Positions 43,168 to 56,287 of a stretch of 64,000 nt of DNA are shown here, piece after piece. The notes under the pieces were generated by a model, which saw only the letters and a list, made by a program, of their open reading frames with translations, made no database searches and was not told where the DNA came from. A program made the translations under genes and the position numbers. This DNA comes from Pleodorina starrii (taxonomy: Eukaryota; Chlorophyta; Chlorophyceae; Chlamydomonadales; Volvocaceae). The stretch lies in assembly GCA_030267565.1 (NCBI GenBank), contig BRXU01000018.1:1178001-1242000 (forward strand), read 5' to 3'. Numbering within the stretch: position 1 is the stretch's first letter; each line of letters opens with the position of its first letter.

Positions 43168-46100
43168 ATGGAGCAGCGGCAAGGAATTGACCCCGGCTTC
43201 GGCATCGTAGCCATGCCAGCATCAACATCGGGTGAGCAGATGCGACGGCTGATCTCAGATTTCTTTTCTTTATCTTTGGGGAGAGTGGTGGCTCGTGGCT
43301 GAGTCCAACGGTCAGCTTTGGCGGCGGGAAGCAATTTCGGATTCGGCTGTTTCGGCAACTTCGGCAGCGGCTACTGCAGTGACACCGGTGGCCTTCTCTG
43401 GAGGCGGCCTCCGGCCTGGGAAGTGGTGGGCTGTTAACGCGCGGAAAGAGGTCAAACCTTCAGCCCTTTTCAGCGACTCGAGGATGGAAAGGGACGGGGG
43501 CTTCGCGTGCAGTATTTTTATTGTTTTAAAATAGTTATTTGCTATGTGGTGCGCTTCGCGCTACGTTTGTCGTGTGGCTTCGCGTTTGTTCGCTTACCGT
43601 ATCTTATCGCGGTTCAGGTTCTTATTCAACTCTTCCCTTCGCTTTCCTTTCCTCCTCCACCCCTCCAAAAAAACGGTGGAAACGCGCATGCAGGGCCGCT
43701 GACTCCCACAGGCCCACAGGCGCCAATCGCGCGCGCCGCCGCGGCCGCGGACCCGCCCGCCGAACCCGCCACGCCGGCCACTCCGCCGGCCACCCTCGCC
43801 GCGCCGGGCGCTGCCGGCCCGCCGGCGCGCGCCGCGGCAGCGGCGCCACGGCCGCCACAGCCGCCGCCACTGACGCCGTACAGCGACCCGTGGGACGGCG
43901 GCGGCAGCTCCGGCGGCACGTCCGTACCCTCCGTATCCCTCCCTTCGACGCTCAACTTGGGGGAGCCCGCAATCTCCCTCACGGTCGACGGCGCCCGCCC
44001 GCGGATGGCTCGGAGCGCATATCGTAGCGCAAGTGGGGCTGCCGCTGGCGGCGCAGCCGGCAGCGGCCGCGGCGGCAGCGGCGGGCTGGACAACGGCAGG
44101 GCGGCGGACGAGGCTGCGCCCGGGCGGGAGCAGCGCGTCGGAGGCAGCGGCGGCGGCGCCGCCGCCGCCACCGGAGGTACGGTGTTGTTGGATCGTTTTC
44201 TTTGGGAGAGCGAGGGACATGCGGGGGAGGGAGGGGAGCCGGAGCCGGAGGAGTTGCGGCAGGCGGGCGGGGCCGTGGCCGGGCGGCGAGGCGGCAGCGG
44301 CAGCGGCGGCGGCAGCGGCAGCGGCGGCTACGGCAGCGGCGAAGGCGGGATGGGCGCCTCTTCCGCGTTCACGATGGGCACCGGCGGCGGCGGCAGCGGC
44401 GGCGACGAGGCGGCGGAGCTTGATGTTGAAGCTGCCTATGGTCGGCGCCCCGGAAGCGACGACGCGCCTGATCACCGCGCATCAAACGGCGGCGTCAGCG
44501 CCGGCGTCAGCGGCGGCGGACGACTTGCGGGGCCCGGGCATCCTGCCGGTGGGTCGCACAGCTCGTCCTTCGCTCGGGCAAGCTCCGAAGCTTCTAGAGC
44601 TGCGCACCAGCAGCCGCAGCAGCCGCCGCAGCAGCAGCAGCACCTGCAGCAGCCCATGCCACGACCACAGCCCGAGTCGCAAACCCAGGAGTCTCAAGGG
44701 GAGCAGGAGGAGCAGGAGGAGCAGGAGGAGCAGGGGGAGCAGGGGGAGCAGGAGGAAGGGGAGGAATGCACCGGGGAGCAGGTGGGGGCCGAAGTGGACA
44801 CACCTCGCCTACAGCCGCTGCCAACTCCGCAGCTTGCCGCACTCCTGCCGCAGCCGCTGGACCTGCGCGGCGGCGGCGGCGGTGATCCGCCGGCGATGAG
44901 CGACCCGCGGGTCAATGACGGCGACGGCGGCGGCGGCGGCGGTGGCAGTGTAACGCACGTGCCGGCGGCGATGGCGAGGGCAGCGGACATGGAACCTTTG
45001 ATAGAGACCGCGTTGTCGCTGGCGTCTGGGATCAGTGCCGTACCGACTGTCGTACACAGCGAAGATAGGCACGAGCAGGGCGGCGGCGGCGGCAGCGACG
45101 TCGCCGCCGCTTACATGTTCGACCCCGAGGCGGAGGCGGCGCTGGAAGCGGCGGCGCGCGCGCGGCAGCAGCAGCCGGCGAACATGACTCGGCTGAGCTT
45201 CGAGGTATCGGGTGTCGTGCTGCCGCCGCCGGCGGAAGAGGCGCTTGGCGGCGGCGCCGCCGCCGCCGCCGGCGGCGGCGGCGGCGGCCGCCATGGCAGC
45301 CTGAGCAGCACCCAGGGTAACGGCCTGTCGCCGGCGGCCTCCGCGGACTTGGAGCGTCAGAGCTCCACGGACCCCGTGGTGCCGCCCGACGCCGACTTTC
45401 GGTTCAGGTTGCCGCCCGTGCCGCCGCGGGCCGGCGGCGGCCTGGCGGTGGCGCGCGGCGGCGGCGGCCGCCGCGCGGGCGCCGCGGCGCCGCCGCGGCG
45501 CCGCAGCAACCGCGGCGGCGGCGCCGCTGACGCCGTGGCGCGCGTGTGGCACGACGCTGACCTGCACGGCGGCACGCCGACGCTCGACAGCGGCGACGAG
45601 CGGCCCTGCCTGGAGCATGACGAGATCCTGCCCGGACACGACGCGGCGGCGTTCGCGGACCGGCTGCGTCGGAGGCAGCAGCTGGAGCTAGAGGAGGCGG
45701 CGGAGGCGGCGGAGGCGGCGGCGGCGGCGGCGTTCGGGGCGGGACAGCATCCGCCGCACCACCACCCGCACCACCACCCGCATCACGCCGATGTCCTGTG
45801 TGAGCGGGAGGAGGAGTTTGACTTTGGAGTGCTGCCCAGCCCCGGCGGCGGCGGCGGCGGCGGCGGCAGCCGCGGTCGGACGACGCGCGCGGGCGGCGGT
45901 GGAGACGGCGGCGGCGCGGCGGCGGCGGCGCCGCCGCCGCCGCAGCGGCAGATGCCGCTGACGCCGCTGCCGTACCCGCAGGCGGCCCTGAGGACGGATT
46001 TCCCAATGCATCCGCCGACAGTGTCGTACACGGGCCGTGGGCCACAGTCAGGCAGCCGTACCTCACCGCCGCCACAGCAGCCGCTCGTCCACCCTGCCAT

Positions 46101-47460
46101 GATGCCGGCAGCGGCGGCCGGCGGCGGGCAAAGCCGCAACCCGCACCGAGGCGGCGCAGCGGGACACAACTCACCAGCGCGCAACCGAGGTAAGGAACCG
46201 ACCCCTGGGTCAATGGCTGGCGGTGCCACTTCTTCTGGAGGCCAGCCGGAGGCGGCGGCGGCGGCGTCGCCGCCGTACCGCGCCCGCGCCGACAGTATCG
46301 GCGGTGAACGGGCCGGCCCTGCCGACGCGGATGGCTCGCGGCGGCGGAACTCACCGATGCTCCGAACCCGCAGTGGCGGCGCCGGCGGCGCCGGCAGCGG
46401 AGGCGGCAGCAGCGGAGGCGTCGACGGGCGTGGCGGGTCGCCTGATCGTCCGCGCGCGCGGGGGCCGCCGGGCCTTCCTCAACACGGACGACCTCCGGGC
46501 CTTCCAACGGGCGCTGGCAGCGGCGGCGGCGGCGGCGGCGATGGCGGCGGCGGGATGTCGGACCGGGCCGCTCGGCAGCAGCCCCACTCGCAACCGAACT
46601 CGCAGCCGCCGCCGCCAGCGCCCTCGCAGCGGAGCACACACCCGCCCACTGAGGCGGCAGTAGGTCCACCAGGGCCGGAGCCGGGTCGCCAAGCTCGCAC
46701 CAGCCTTAGCGGCGGCGTCGGCGGCGTCGGCCGGCGCGTCGGCGGCATCCTGCGCACCGGCTCCGTCGCCTCCGCCGTCTCCCACGGCGGCGCGCCCTCC
46801 GAGAACCTTCCATACCATCCGTTCCGCGGGCCGACCCATGGGTCGACAGCGCCGCAGCCGCCGCAGCCGCCTCAGCAGCGCAAGAGCGTTTCGTTCTTCG
46901 ACGATGAACACTACCAGCCGCCGGAGCAGCTCCGCCGCCGCTTCCGCGGCCGCACGCCGAGCACGTACGACGACAGCGGCGGCGACGACGACGATGACGA
47001 TGACGACGACGACACTGACGAGACGCCGCCGACGGCGCTGCCGCCGTACTTGCCGGCGTCGGCGTTGTACGGTAGTTCCGGACGGATGTACGGCGTGATG
47101 CCGTACGATGCAATGTCGGAGGACGTCACCTCCGATGTAACCGACCTAACCGACGGCGCCTCAACCGTCGGGGCGCGCAACAGCCGGCTTCGGTCGTACC
47201 TCGTGGCGTCAGCGGCGGACGATCACAGCAGCAGCTACCGATCGGAGGCGACGATCGCCTGGGCGCCGCCGCCGCCGGGTCTGACGGCGGCAGCGGCGGC
47301 GGCGGCGCGGCCGCCGCTGCCGTCGCGGCAGGGCCAGAAGCCGCCCGTGCCCGTGTCGGCATGTCACCCCATCCTGGGCCCAATCGCCGCATCGCATAAG
47401 GTCGACGACGAGAAAGCTGCAACAGCAGCGCCCGCGGGCGCGGAAGAAGCCGGCGGACCG

Positions 47461-47495
<35 letters not shown>

Positions 47496-50400
47496 TACCG
47501 GTGCTACCGGCGTGTATGGCGGCGGCGGCGGCTCCGGAACCACCATCCCGCCGCCGGCGCCACGGCCAACCTACGGCGGCGCCGCCGAGGGGGTATGGGC
47601 GCCGGCGGCGGCGCCGCCGCCGTCGCACCGCACAATCGTCAGTGTGCTCGGACGCGCCAGTTTCGACCAGCGGACGAGTCCGTCGTACGGCACCGGTCCA
47701 GCGGCGTACGACAGCGGCGTGTTTCGAGGGCCTAAGCGCGGAGCGCCGGCGGCCACCGCCGCCGCAGGCTTCGGCGTCTTTGGGCCGTGGTCGGACGAGC
47801 CTGCCGTACCGCTGCCTGCCGCCGGCGCGGTGTATCAGGCGCCTCTCGCCGCCAGGTCTGCCGCCGCCGCCGCCTCCGCCGGCCCTGTCCCACAGCACCA
47901 TCCGGTGCACCCGAGCTTCATGCCGGCGGGCTGCGGGCTGCGGGGCGCAGCTGCGCCCACCGCCGCTGCGCCGCCCACCGAATCCGGTTCCACATCCGGA
48001 TTCGGATCGAGCATCGGCGGGTACGGTTTCGGCGCCGCATCGCCTCCGCCTTACACGCCGCTGATGGCACCACCACCGCTATCGGCACCGCCACCGCCAA
48101 CGGCGGCGGCGGCGGCGGCGGCGGAGGAGGAGGAGGATCCCGAGTCTGAACCAGAGGAGGGGTACCTCGGGGGTCTCCGGCGCCTGCAAGTGGGAGGCGG
48201 CCGCCGCGGCGGCGGCGGCGGCGGCGGTGGCCGCAGCGGCGCCGCCACAGGCCGAGCCGCAGGTCTGCCCGCCACCCCCATCACAGGCGCGGAGCCGTAC
48301 TTCGCCGCAGAGCCGCCATCGCCACAGCCGTTCCCGCCGCCGCCGCCGCCGCTGCCTCCGGCGGTGGCGGCGGCGGTGACGGAGCCGGTCTTGGGCGTCC
48401 CTGTGCTGGCGGCGGGAACGGTCCTAGGCGTGCCCGTTGACGGCGCCGCCGAAGCGAGCCTGGCGGCGGCCTCGCCGCCGCCGCTGCCGCCGCCGCTGCC
48501 GCCGCCGTTGCTGCTGCCAGCTGTCCTGTCCACCGTCACGGAAGCCGCTGAAGCGGAGGAGGCGCCCCCGGAAGAGGCTTGCGCGGACCAACTGCCGCCG
48601 TTGCCGTCACCGCCGTTGCCGCCGCCGCTGCCGCCGCCGCCGCCGCTGCCGCCGCCGCTGACGGCGGCAGCAGCTGATGATGATGACGCAGTGGGTGCGG
48701 TGGACGCGGATGCGGATGCTTCTGCGTTGCATGGACAGATCAGTGCAGCCTCCGGGCGCGCGGTGCCCCACGCGCGGTCACAGCCTGAACCGCCGCCACA
48801 GCGAGGTCCGTCACATTCAGGGCCAGGGCGGACGGCCGCTGGGCTGACGGCGGATGCCGCTGCTGGCGCTGCCGCACAAACCCTCGGTCCCGCAGCTCCC
48901 CCGGAGGAGGTTCCCGTCCCGCTGCCCGTACCCGTGTCTGGCGTCGTACTTACTACGGCGGTTCCTGCACAGACGGCCGACGGCGAGGTGCCTGCGGCGG
49001 CGGCGGCGTCGACAGATGCGTCGGCGGTGCGGCTGCCGCCGAATCTTCCTGAGCAGGAACCGCCACAGCCGCTTCTGGACCCCGACGTTGATGTGGCGCT
49101 GACGGCGCCGATGTACCTGCTGACGTCGGATTCGTTGTCGTACACGGCATCGGGAGATCGGACCTGGCCGCAGCCGCAGCGCTTCATGTCGGCGGCGGCG
49201 GCGGCGGGGGGCAGTGGCGGCGGCGGCAGCGGCGGCGGTGGCGGGTCCGGCGCCTCGGCGCCGTCCGCCTTCGTCTCCGCTGTGGCGCCGTCGGCGGATA
49301 TGGACCTCTCGAGCGGTTTCCGCGTGCTCCGAAGGTACGACATTGCGGGTACGACAATGCGGTAAGGTCACAATCCTGTAAAGCTGCGCATTGGCGGAGC
49401 TGACGCCAAGTGCGGCGAGTGGGGCTCCCGGGAAGGGGCAGGCACCAGGCAGGCCGGGGAGGGCCGGGTGCTGAGCGCGGCGGTTCGGCTCTGGGGCGTT
49501 TGGGACGTCACCGTGGCGCAATGGGAAGGGAGCGTTGAGCGTTGGAGCACCCACCCTGGGCGCCGGGGAGCGTCCACGTGGTGGTGGCAAGGGACCACCC
49601 GCCAGGGGCATCGTTTTCCTAACCCACCAGGGGCCTAGGGCCGTGCGTCACGGGCTCACGGCCCACCATGTTCACGCTTCACGGTCCCAACCTTCAACTG
49701 CCGCCCGGCCCTCTCGGCCCTCCAGGATCTCGACCACCAATGCCAGCCGCTCCACCAACGCCACCAGCAGCAGCGAGTCGGCCGGCGGCGGCGCCGGCTC
49801 CGCCGCCGCCACCGGCGGTGCCGCCGCGGCGGTGCCGCCCACGCCCTTGGGCGGCGGCGTAGGCGGCGGCGCCGGCAGCGGTGGCGGCGGCGGCGACGGC
49901 GATGCCGAGCTGACGGACGATTCGGAGCCGCCGACGCCGCGCTACCGCACCATGTTGCCAGCGCCCAACTCGCCTTTCATCGACCAGCCCAACGCCTCCC
50001 TGGCCGACCCAGGGGACGGTCACATCGCGAGTGAGTGCGGCGGGCTCTGTTGAAAGTCGCTGCGTGGTGCGGGGTGCATGTCGCTGAGTGTGCCGATGTG
50101 CCGCTGTGCGCCGTGGGAGGTGTTGGCGGTGTGTATGTATTATTGGTAGTTGGTAATTGGTAGTTGGTAGTTGGTAGTTTGGTAGTTGTCTGTACGGCTG
50201 GTGCTACGGTACTTCGATGCTGCTGCAATAAGGTGTTGCGTATTCGCATGTGCTTGCTGTTGCGCTGGAACCTGGTACGATGTACGGCATGTGTCACGGC
50301 CACGGTCACGGTCACGGCATGTTTCCGATCGACGGCGCGATCGCAAAATCTGTCGGGGAGACAGAACGAACGAGGGAAAACACGACCTTGACCGCTGCAC

Positions 50401-52933
50401 CACAGCGCCGAAGGCGCGTCTCTCCTTCGCCCTCCATTGCCCTCCATTTTCCTCATCTTGGATCTCTCGCGCCCCCGATCTTAATGCATTCGCACTCACT
50501 CGAAACTCGCACTTGCATTTTGAAACTCGAAACTCGCATTTTGAATTTTTCGAAGCTCGCACTCACACTCGCACTCGCGCATTCGCAGGCCCCGAATGGG
50601 CGGGAGTGGGCCGCACCAGCCTCTCCCTGGGCACCCAGACCAGCATGCCCCCGGAGCAGCAGCTGCCGCTGCCGCTGGAGCCGCCGACCCATGGGTCAGT
50701 CTCTGCCCGCGCCAGCCTGATGGACGTCCTGGCACTGGACTTCAGCCAAGACGTCACACTGCTGGGCGCACAACAGCTGGCGGTGGCGGCACGGGCAGCG
50801 GCGGCGGCGGCGCCGCCGCCGGAGGCAGCAGCGACGCTGCCGTCGCCGGCCAACGGCGACGCCGGGACGCCGTCACCGGGTGCGAAGCTCTTCGGCGCGG
50901 CGCCGGTGGTGCCCAGCACACCCGCGCCGGCCGTCGCGGCCATGCAGGCGGGCCTTATGTCGCCGACGTCGCCGCTGCCCGGCGGCGACCGCACGGCGAC
51001 ACTGGCGGCGCTTGCGTCCTTCCAGGCCATCGCTGCCGCCGTACAGCCGTCAGCGTTCGCAGCCCACGCGGCGCTGCTGCCGGAGGCACACGCCGACGCC
51101 GCCGACGCCGCTGGCGGCGGCGGCCGCGGCGGCGGTGTCGTACTTCCGCCGCCGCCGTGGCGCGGGTCGTCCGGGTCGCCGCGCCGCAGCCAGAGCCTGA
51201 CCGAGCTGACGCAGTCGGCGGCCGCGGCGGCAGGAATGCAGTTGCCGTACGACAGCGGCGACGGCGGCGACGCCGCCGCCGCCACCGACCCACGGGTCGA
51301 CGAGCAGGACTTCGTCGTCGGCATGCACCTGCAGCGGTCCATAAGTCTGGGACTGGGAACGATGACGGCGACGCCGCTGGGTCGGGCGGGGTCGGGGCCA
51401 GGGCTGGGGCCGCAGCTTATAAGGAGCGGTTCCGGAGCGCATCGCGCCGTCCGGTCGCCAAGCGGCGGCGGCGGCGGCGGCAACGGCAACGGCGAGCCGC
51501 CGCCGCCGCCGCCGCCGGTCAATAGAGACGCCGCCGGGATACGTGGCCCTTCCGGGTCCGGAGAAATCGAGCCGCAACCGCAGCCGACGGCGGCGGCGGC
51601 GGGGCGCGCGGGCGGGAGGTTCGCGGGAGGGTCTGCGTCATCCTGGACCAGCGCGACGTCACGTGCTTGGGACGTGCTCCGAAGCCGGGTTTTCGTCGGC
51701 CGCAGGGGCGAGGCGGCCAAGGCGGCGGCAGCACCCGGCGGAGCGCAGGAGGCGGAGGCGGACGGCGAAACAAAGGTGGAGGCGGAGCCGGCGGCGGAGG
51801 CGGAGGCTAAGGAGGCGGTGGCGGAGGCGGTGGCGCGTGCAACTGCCGCTGCTGCACCCTCGGGGCCCGTAGAGGCGGAGGTCGCGGCGGAAGCGGTGAC
51901 GGGAATGGAGGCAAAGGTCGAAGGCGCGAGTGAGACGGCGGCGGCGGCGGCACCGCCGTTGCAGCAGCGGCAGCAGGTGTTGGACGCGGCAGCGCCGCGG
52001 CCGAAGGAGCCCGAGCTGACTCACCGCGCCGCCGCCACCGCCGCCGCCGCCGCGACTGCCCGACGTTGGTTTGGCTACGGAGTCAGGGCGTTACAGGCGC
52101 TGCTGATGTTGGGCTTGCTCCTGTCGCACAGCGTACTCTTCCTGCCTAGGTTCCGCGGAGGCAGCGGCGGCATCAGCGGCGCCGGCAGAGCTGGCGGCGG
52201 GCTGGGGCTGTACGGCATCTGTACGGCAACGCAGCCGCAAAGCGTGGATGCCGCGGGGCTGGCACGGTATGGCGCGCTGGTGGGGATCCTCCGAGACCAC
52301 GCCGTCGACTGCGCAGCGTGGCACTGCGGCGGCGGCGGCGGCGGCGCCGGCGGGCTTCAGCGATCGCGGTCGCCGTCCGCTCCGACGGCGGCGCCAGCGT
52401 CAGCGGCGGCGCCGGCGGCGCGTCTCTTGGACGCGGCGCGTGACGCCCGTAACGCCGCAGTCGAAATGTACGAGCTCATGATCCATGGATCCAGGCCGCT
52501 GCTGTTCCCGCGGCGGCGGCTGCCGCTCCCGCTGCCACTGCCTGACGACGGCGGCGGCCCGGCGCCCCCGACCGCGGCGCCGCCACCGGCCCACGCCGCC
52601 GACAACACGCTGCTGCGCAAGCTCCTGCCGCGGCCGTCGGCGCCGCCGCCGGAGGACGAGGTCGCGGCCGCCGCCGCCGCCGCTCGGGGGGAGCTGCACC
52701 AGCGGGCCGTCGAGTCGTACGACAGGCTTCTGCGGCTGGCGGAGGCGCTGCAGCGGGCCGCGCAGCGCCTGGCGGCGGCGCTGCTGGCGGGGGCGGCGCA
52801 GGAGGGAGGCCTCGCGAGCCACTTGCGGCAGACGGAGATCGAAGCGGCGAGGGATTTCCTTCTCCTGCCTTCGGCCGCAACTGGCGAGCTTGACGTGGAC
52901 GCGGGCGGCGCGGGCTCAGCCGACCCAAGGGTC
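43027..52933. repeat. Cluster of palindromic 12-mers GACCC-NN-GGGTC
   Basis: Exact arms with a variable two-base centre occur at 43027 (AC), 44902 (GC), 46200 (CT), 46833 (AT), 50686 (AT), 51287 (AC) and 52922 (AA). Six of the seven are in coding exons of the giant gene. They are read as Asp-Pro-Arg-Val in some places and as Thr-His-Gly-Ser in others. Confidence 0.9.
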
Positions 52934-53935
52934 AGTGACGGCGGCGGCAGCGGCGGCGGCGGCTCCCAACCCGCAGAGCAGCGCCAGCTGCAGCAGCTGC
53001 AGCACGTGCGGCGGCTGCGGGACCGGCTCCGAAGCCAGGCGGCGGCGGCCGATGGCGTGGCGGCGGACGCGCTGGCGGCGGCGGAGGGCCTGGCGGAGGC
53101 GGCGGCGCAGGTACGGGTGCACGACGACAGGCTGCGTGCTCTGGCAGAGCTGGACGATCATCTGGGTCCTGCGGTGGAGACGGCGGGGCTCGAGCCGGGT
53201 GACGGCGTCGACGTCGAGGGCGGCGGCGGCGGCGGCGGTTTGTACGGCACGGCGGCGGATGAGGACTTTGTGGACCTGGACATCGAGCTGGACAAGCATC
53301 TTTCGGATCTGAGGGATCTGTACGAGCATGTACGTCAAGTGCGAGAGGAGCTGGCGGCGCGCGCCGCGGACGCGGCGGACTGGGCGCGGGCGCTGCGCGC
53401 GACGGCGGATGCCGCGGCGGCGGTGGAGAGTCTGGAGGTGGCGGCGCAGCGGCGTGAGGAGATCGGCAGCGGCGGCGGCGGCGCCGCCGCCGCCGTCGTC
53501 GACGCTCTGGGCGTCTCGGAGGACGGCGGCAGCGGCGGCGGCGGTGGCTACGTGGATGACGGAATGGACGACGATCGCGCTGCCGCGCGCGTCGCCGCCG
53601 CGGCGGCGGCGGCGGCGACCGAGGAGCGGCTGCTACGGCCCGGTTGGATCTGGGCGGCAGCGCCGGAGGAGCTGACGGCCTTGCGCCGGGGCAGTTTCGG
53701 CTCCGTGCGGCTGGGCGGGGAGAAGGAGGAGGTGGAGGTGGAGGTGGAGGGAGAGGGGGAGGAGGGGGAGGGGCGGGGCAGCCGAGGGCAAGGGATGGGT
53801 GGAGAGGGTGCGGGTGGGGCCGCGGCGGAAGTGGCGCCGCCGGCGGCGCTGGCGGCGGCGGCGCTGGCGGCGGCGTGGCGGGACGTGGAGGGCGCGCTGG
53901 AGGCGTGTGCACTGTGCGGCGCGCTGTCGCGGTGA
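43168..53935 (+). CDS. Giant low-complexity single-pass protein of unknown function
   Basis: Four exons keep phase: 43168-43231, 43712-49361, 49726-50030 and 50589-53935 (about 3121 aa, TGA). The ATG at 43168 gives MEQRQGIDPGFGIVAMP and its GTGAGC donor fits the next acceptor. Residues 23 to about 2480 are disordered: Gly, Ala, Pro, Ser, Gln, His and Glu runs, PPLPPPLPPP blocks, an acidic patch (DDDDDDDDTDETPP), and a short conserved-looking island RKSVSFFDDEHY at about 1078-1089. One strong hydrophobic segment, QALLMLGLLLSHSVLFLP, lies at about 2508-2525. The last 600 residues are Ala/Leu/Glu/Arg-rich and predict long coiled coils separated by Gly loops. No known domain is seen. I infer a membrane-anchored scaffold. 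An unbroken 5.65-kb exon is exceptional in a window where most exons are below 500 bases. Additional small introns at GAGGTACGG-like sites cannot be excluded. Confidence 0.7.
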
Positions 53936-54760
53936 CGCCGCTGCCACCTGCTCGTCCACCTCGGGTTGCCTGCTCGTCCACCCGCCCGAGTCTTGAGACA
54001 AAGTTGATGAGGGAGACGGAGACGCCAACGCCGCTTTTTTTTAAACCCGCCACCACCACCCCCTGCGCCAGCGCTGCGGGGCTGTGGGGCGGAAGTCCAG
54101 GTCTGGGCGCAAGCGACGTTGTCACACGGCGCCGAGTTTCAGGTCCGTGGTTGACCGTTGACAGTTGGCTTGGACCGTTGTTGACGCGTTGTCGGCGCGT
54201 CGAGCGGCGAGGCGGATGGGTACGGTGAGGCGCTCCGAAACTGCACGCAAGGACGGCGCGTGGTTTCGGATCGTGGTTGGTTTCGCTGGCGGGTGGCGTA
54301 AGGCCACGGCGGAAGAGATCTGTCTGTGTGTAGGGTATGTGTGCGTGTGTGTGTGTTTGGGTCGTACAGTATGTGACCTGGGAGGGAACGGTGCGATGTG
54401 GCCAAAGTTTTTGATTCCGCTGCCGGATGTGTGTCGGGCTGTGGGAGGTGAGGTGGGGGGGGTGCGCGGGAATGAGCGTGGGGAATCCGAGGAGCCGCCA
54501 CCGTAGTCGTCGTCGTTGTTGTTCGTTGTTACCGTACTTTGGATGGGCTTCAGCCTGAAGCCTTCAAGTCCTCGGAAGGGTTTAGATCCTCAGGTCCGGA
54601 TTCGGGTCCTCGGGGAGGGCCAGTTTGCTGTTGGCCAGTCGTTCACGGCCTGGTGCGCATGGCGCCGCTGCACGTCACGTTGTCTGTCACGAGGCCGCTG
54701 GGCTCCGCGGCGCGCCTTGCCTGCGTTGCCCCGGCTCGGCTGAGGCTGCGCGTCGCCCCG

Positions 54761-54851
54761 ACCAACCAACCAACCAACCAATGAACCAACTAACCAACCA
54801 ACCAATGAACCAACCAACCAATGAACCAACCAACTAACCAACCAACCAACT
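54761..54851 (+). repeat. (AACC)n with interspersed AATG units
   Basis: About 90 bases of ACCA/AACC tetranucleotides with periodic AATGA interruptions every 20-24 bases. Confidence 0.95.
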
Positions 54852-55850
54852 TAGCCAGCCAGCAGGGAATCTCGCAGCGTTGCCCTTTCAGCGTCGCTCT
54901 TTTGTGTATGCTTGCCACAACGGAACGCAGACCGAACCACGCATCTGTCCATCTGTCTGTCTGGGCAAAGCAGCGGATCCGCTGCAGGCTGCGTTGGTGT
55001 GGGGGGGGTGTTGTTTGCGGGTGTTGCGTGGGTTGGCTTGGGTTGGGTTCGGTTCGGGGCACGTGCGGCGGCGCGATTCCGCCTGCATGGGTGGGTGGGA
55101 CCCTGGGACGGCCCCAATGTTAACTGCCCTCAGTGTTTCCTGCCCTCAGATTGACTCGACGCGTATTGAACAGTGAAGGGAGAAAGGGAGGCAGAAAGGG
55201 AGGCAGGCGGGTTTGGCACAGTCGCAGGCGGGCGATCGATGCGATTGGCGCCCTTTTACCGCTCCACACCTTTCTACGCGCCGTAGCGCTGCCTGCGCCG
55301 CGGGTCCATCTGTCGTTGGGGCGGTCGCCAGAGGCCCTGCCTGCGGCTGCCGCTGCCGCCGGGGGGTTGCGGCAGTGGCAGAGGTGCCCCCATACTTCGT
55401 TGCGCAGTGGCGGTTTGGATTGGTTGGGGCCTCCATTGGTGGTTATGCGCTTCTGCTGTGTGGTGGTGCTTGTGCTTTTGCTTGTGGGTGGTGGGTGGTG
55501 GGTTCCCGGGTCGCCCGAGCGTACCGCGTTGATTTGTGTTGGTTTGTGCAGACTCTGCGACAGATGGATGGGCGGACAGGCGGAGGGAGAATGGGGGAAC
55601 ACTGAGGGAGGGAGGGACTGGGGGAGGGACTGAGGGACAGAAGGACCGAGGAAGGGAGGGAGGGAGGGCGACGTCCAGGACCCAGGACCCACTGGGGCCT
55701 TGTGAAGGTGGCGCTCTGCATCTCTTCATCAGCGATTGCGCAGGGCTCGCCGCCTGCCCGCGAAGCGGGCCGCGAGGCCTTCTTGCGCCGATGCCCCCGC
55801 ACGCAGCGTGCATGTGCATGGGTGGACGCGGATCCCCACTAGCCCTTTCA

Positions 55851-55888
55851 CGGGCCCCGGCCTATACCGCTGTGTAATGGATCCCCCC
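55851..55888 (+). repeat. Second dispersed repeat, copy
   Basis: CGGGCCCCGGCCTATAC followed by a diverged segment and ATGGATCCCCCC. Confidence 0.55.
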
Positions 55889-56287
55889 GTCCAGCCGCAG
55901 CAAGTAACAGGCTGGCCTCACTCCTACCATCACCTTTCGGCATCACGACGTCGAAGGCACCGTATTACAATGAAGATGCAGGGAGGGACCCCAAAAGGGT
56001 CATCTATTTACGGGCGCGTACCGCGCCGCGCCGGACACTGCTGTTCCGGCGGAAGGTACCGGTAGCCCAAGCCGCCGCGGGCAGTGTCCCCACAAGCAAC
56101 CGACCCGAGCCTCGGAATCAACCCCCGGAGCCGAACCCACCGAGGAAGGCAGTACCCCGCCGGGGCAAAGGGATACATACAGACCAGAGACCAGAGACTA
56201 CCAGGAGAAGGAGCCAACCGACCGTCCTATCCTACACATCCTGTTGTATCCACCTTTCAGCAAAGACCCGATCGATCGGCGGATTGC

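Noticed and set aside
44809..49343. Long minus-strand open frames (up to 430 codons) opposite the giant gene
   Set aside because: They are the expected shadows of GGC/GCC and GCG/CGC codon runs, and their content mirrors the repeats. The plus-strand frame is far longer and has clean phase-matched splice sites.
50001..50020. Additional palindrome copy GACCCAGGGGAC
   Set aside because: The right arm is GGGAC, not GGGTC, so it was not counted.
54590..54841. Frame of repeated LVGWLVGS-like residues
   Set aside because: It is a translation of the (AACC)n repeat and not a membrane protein.
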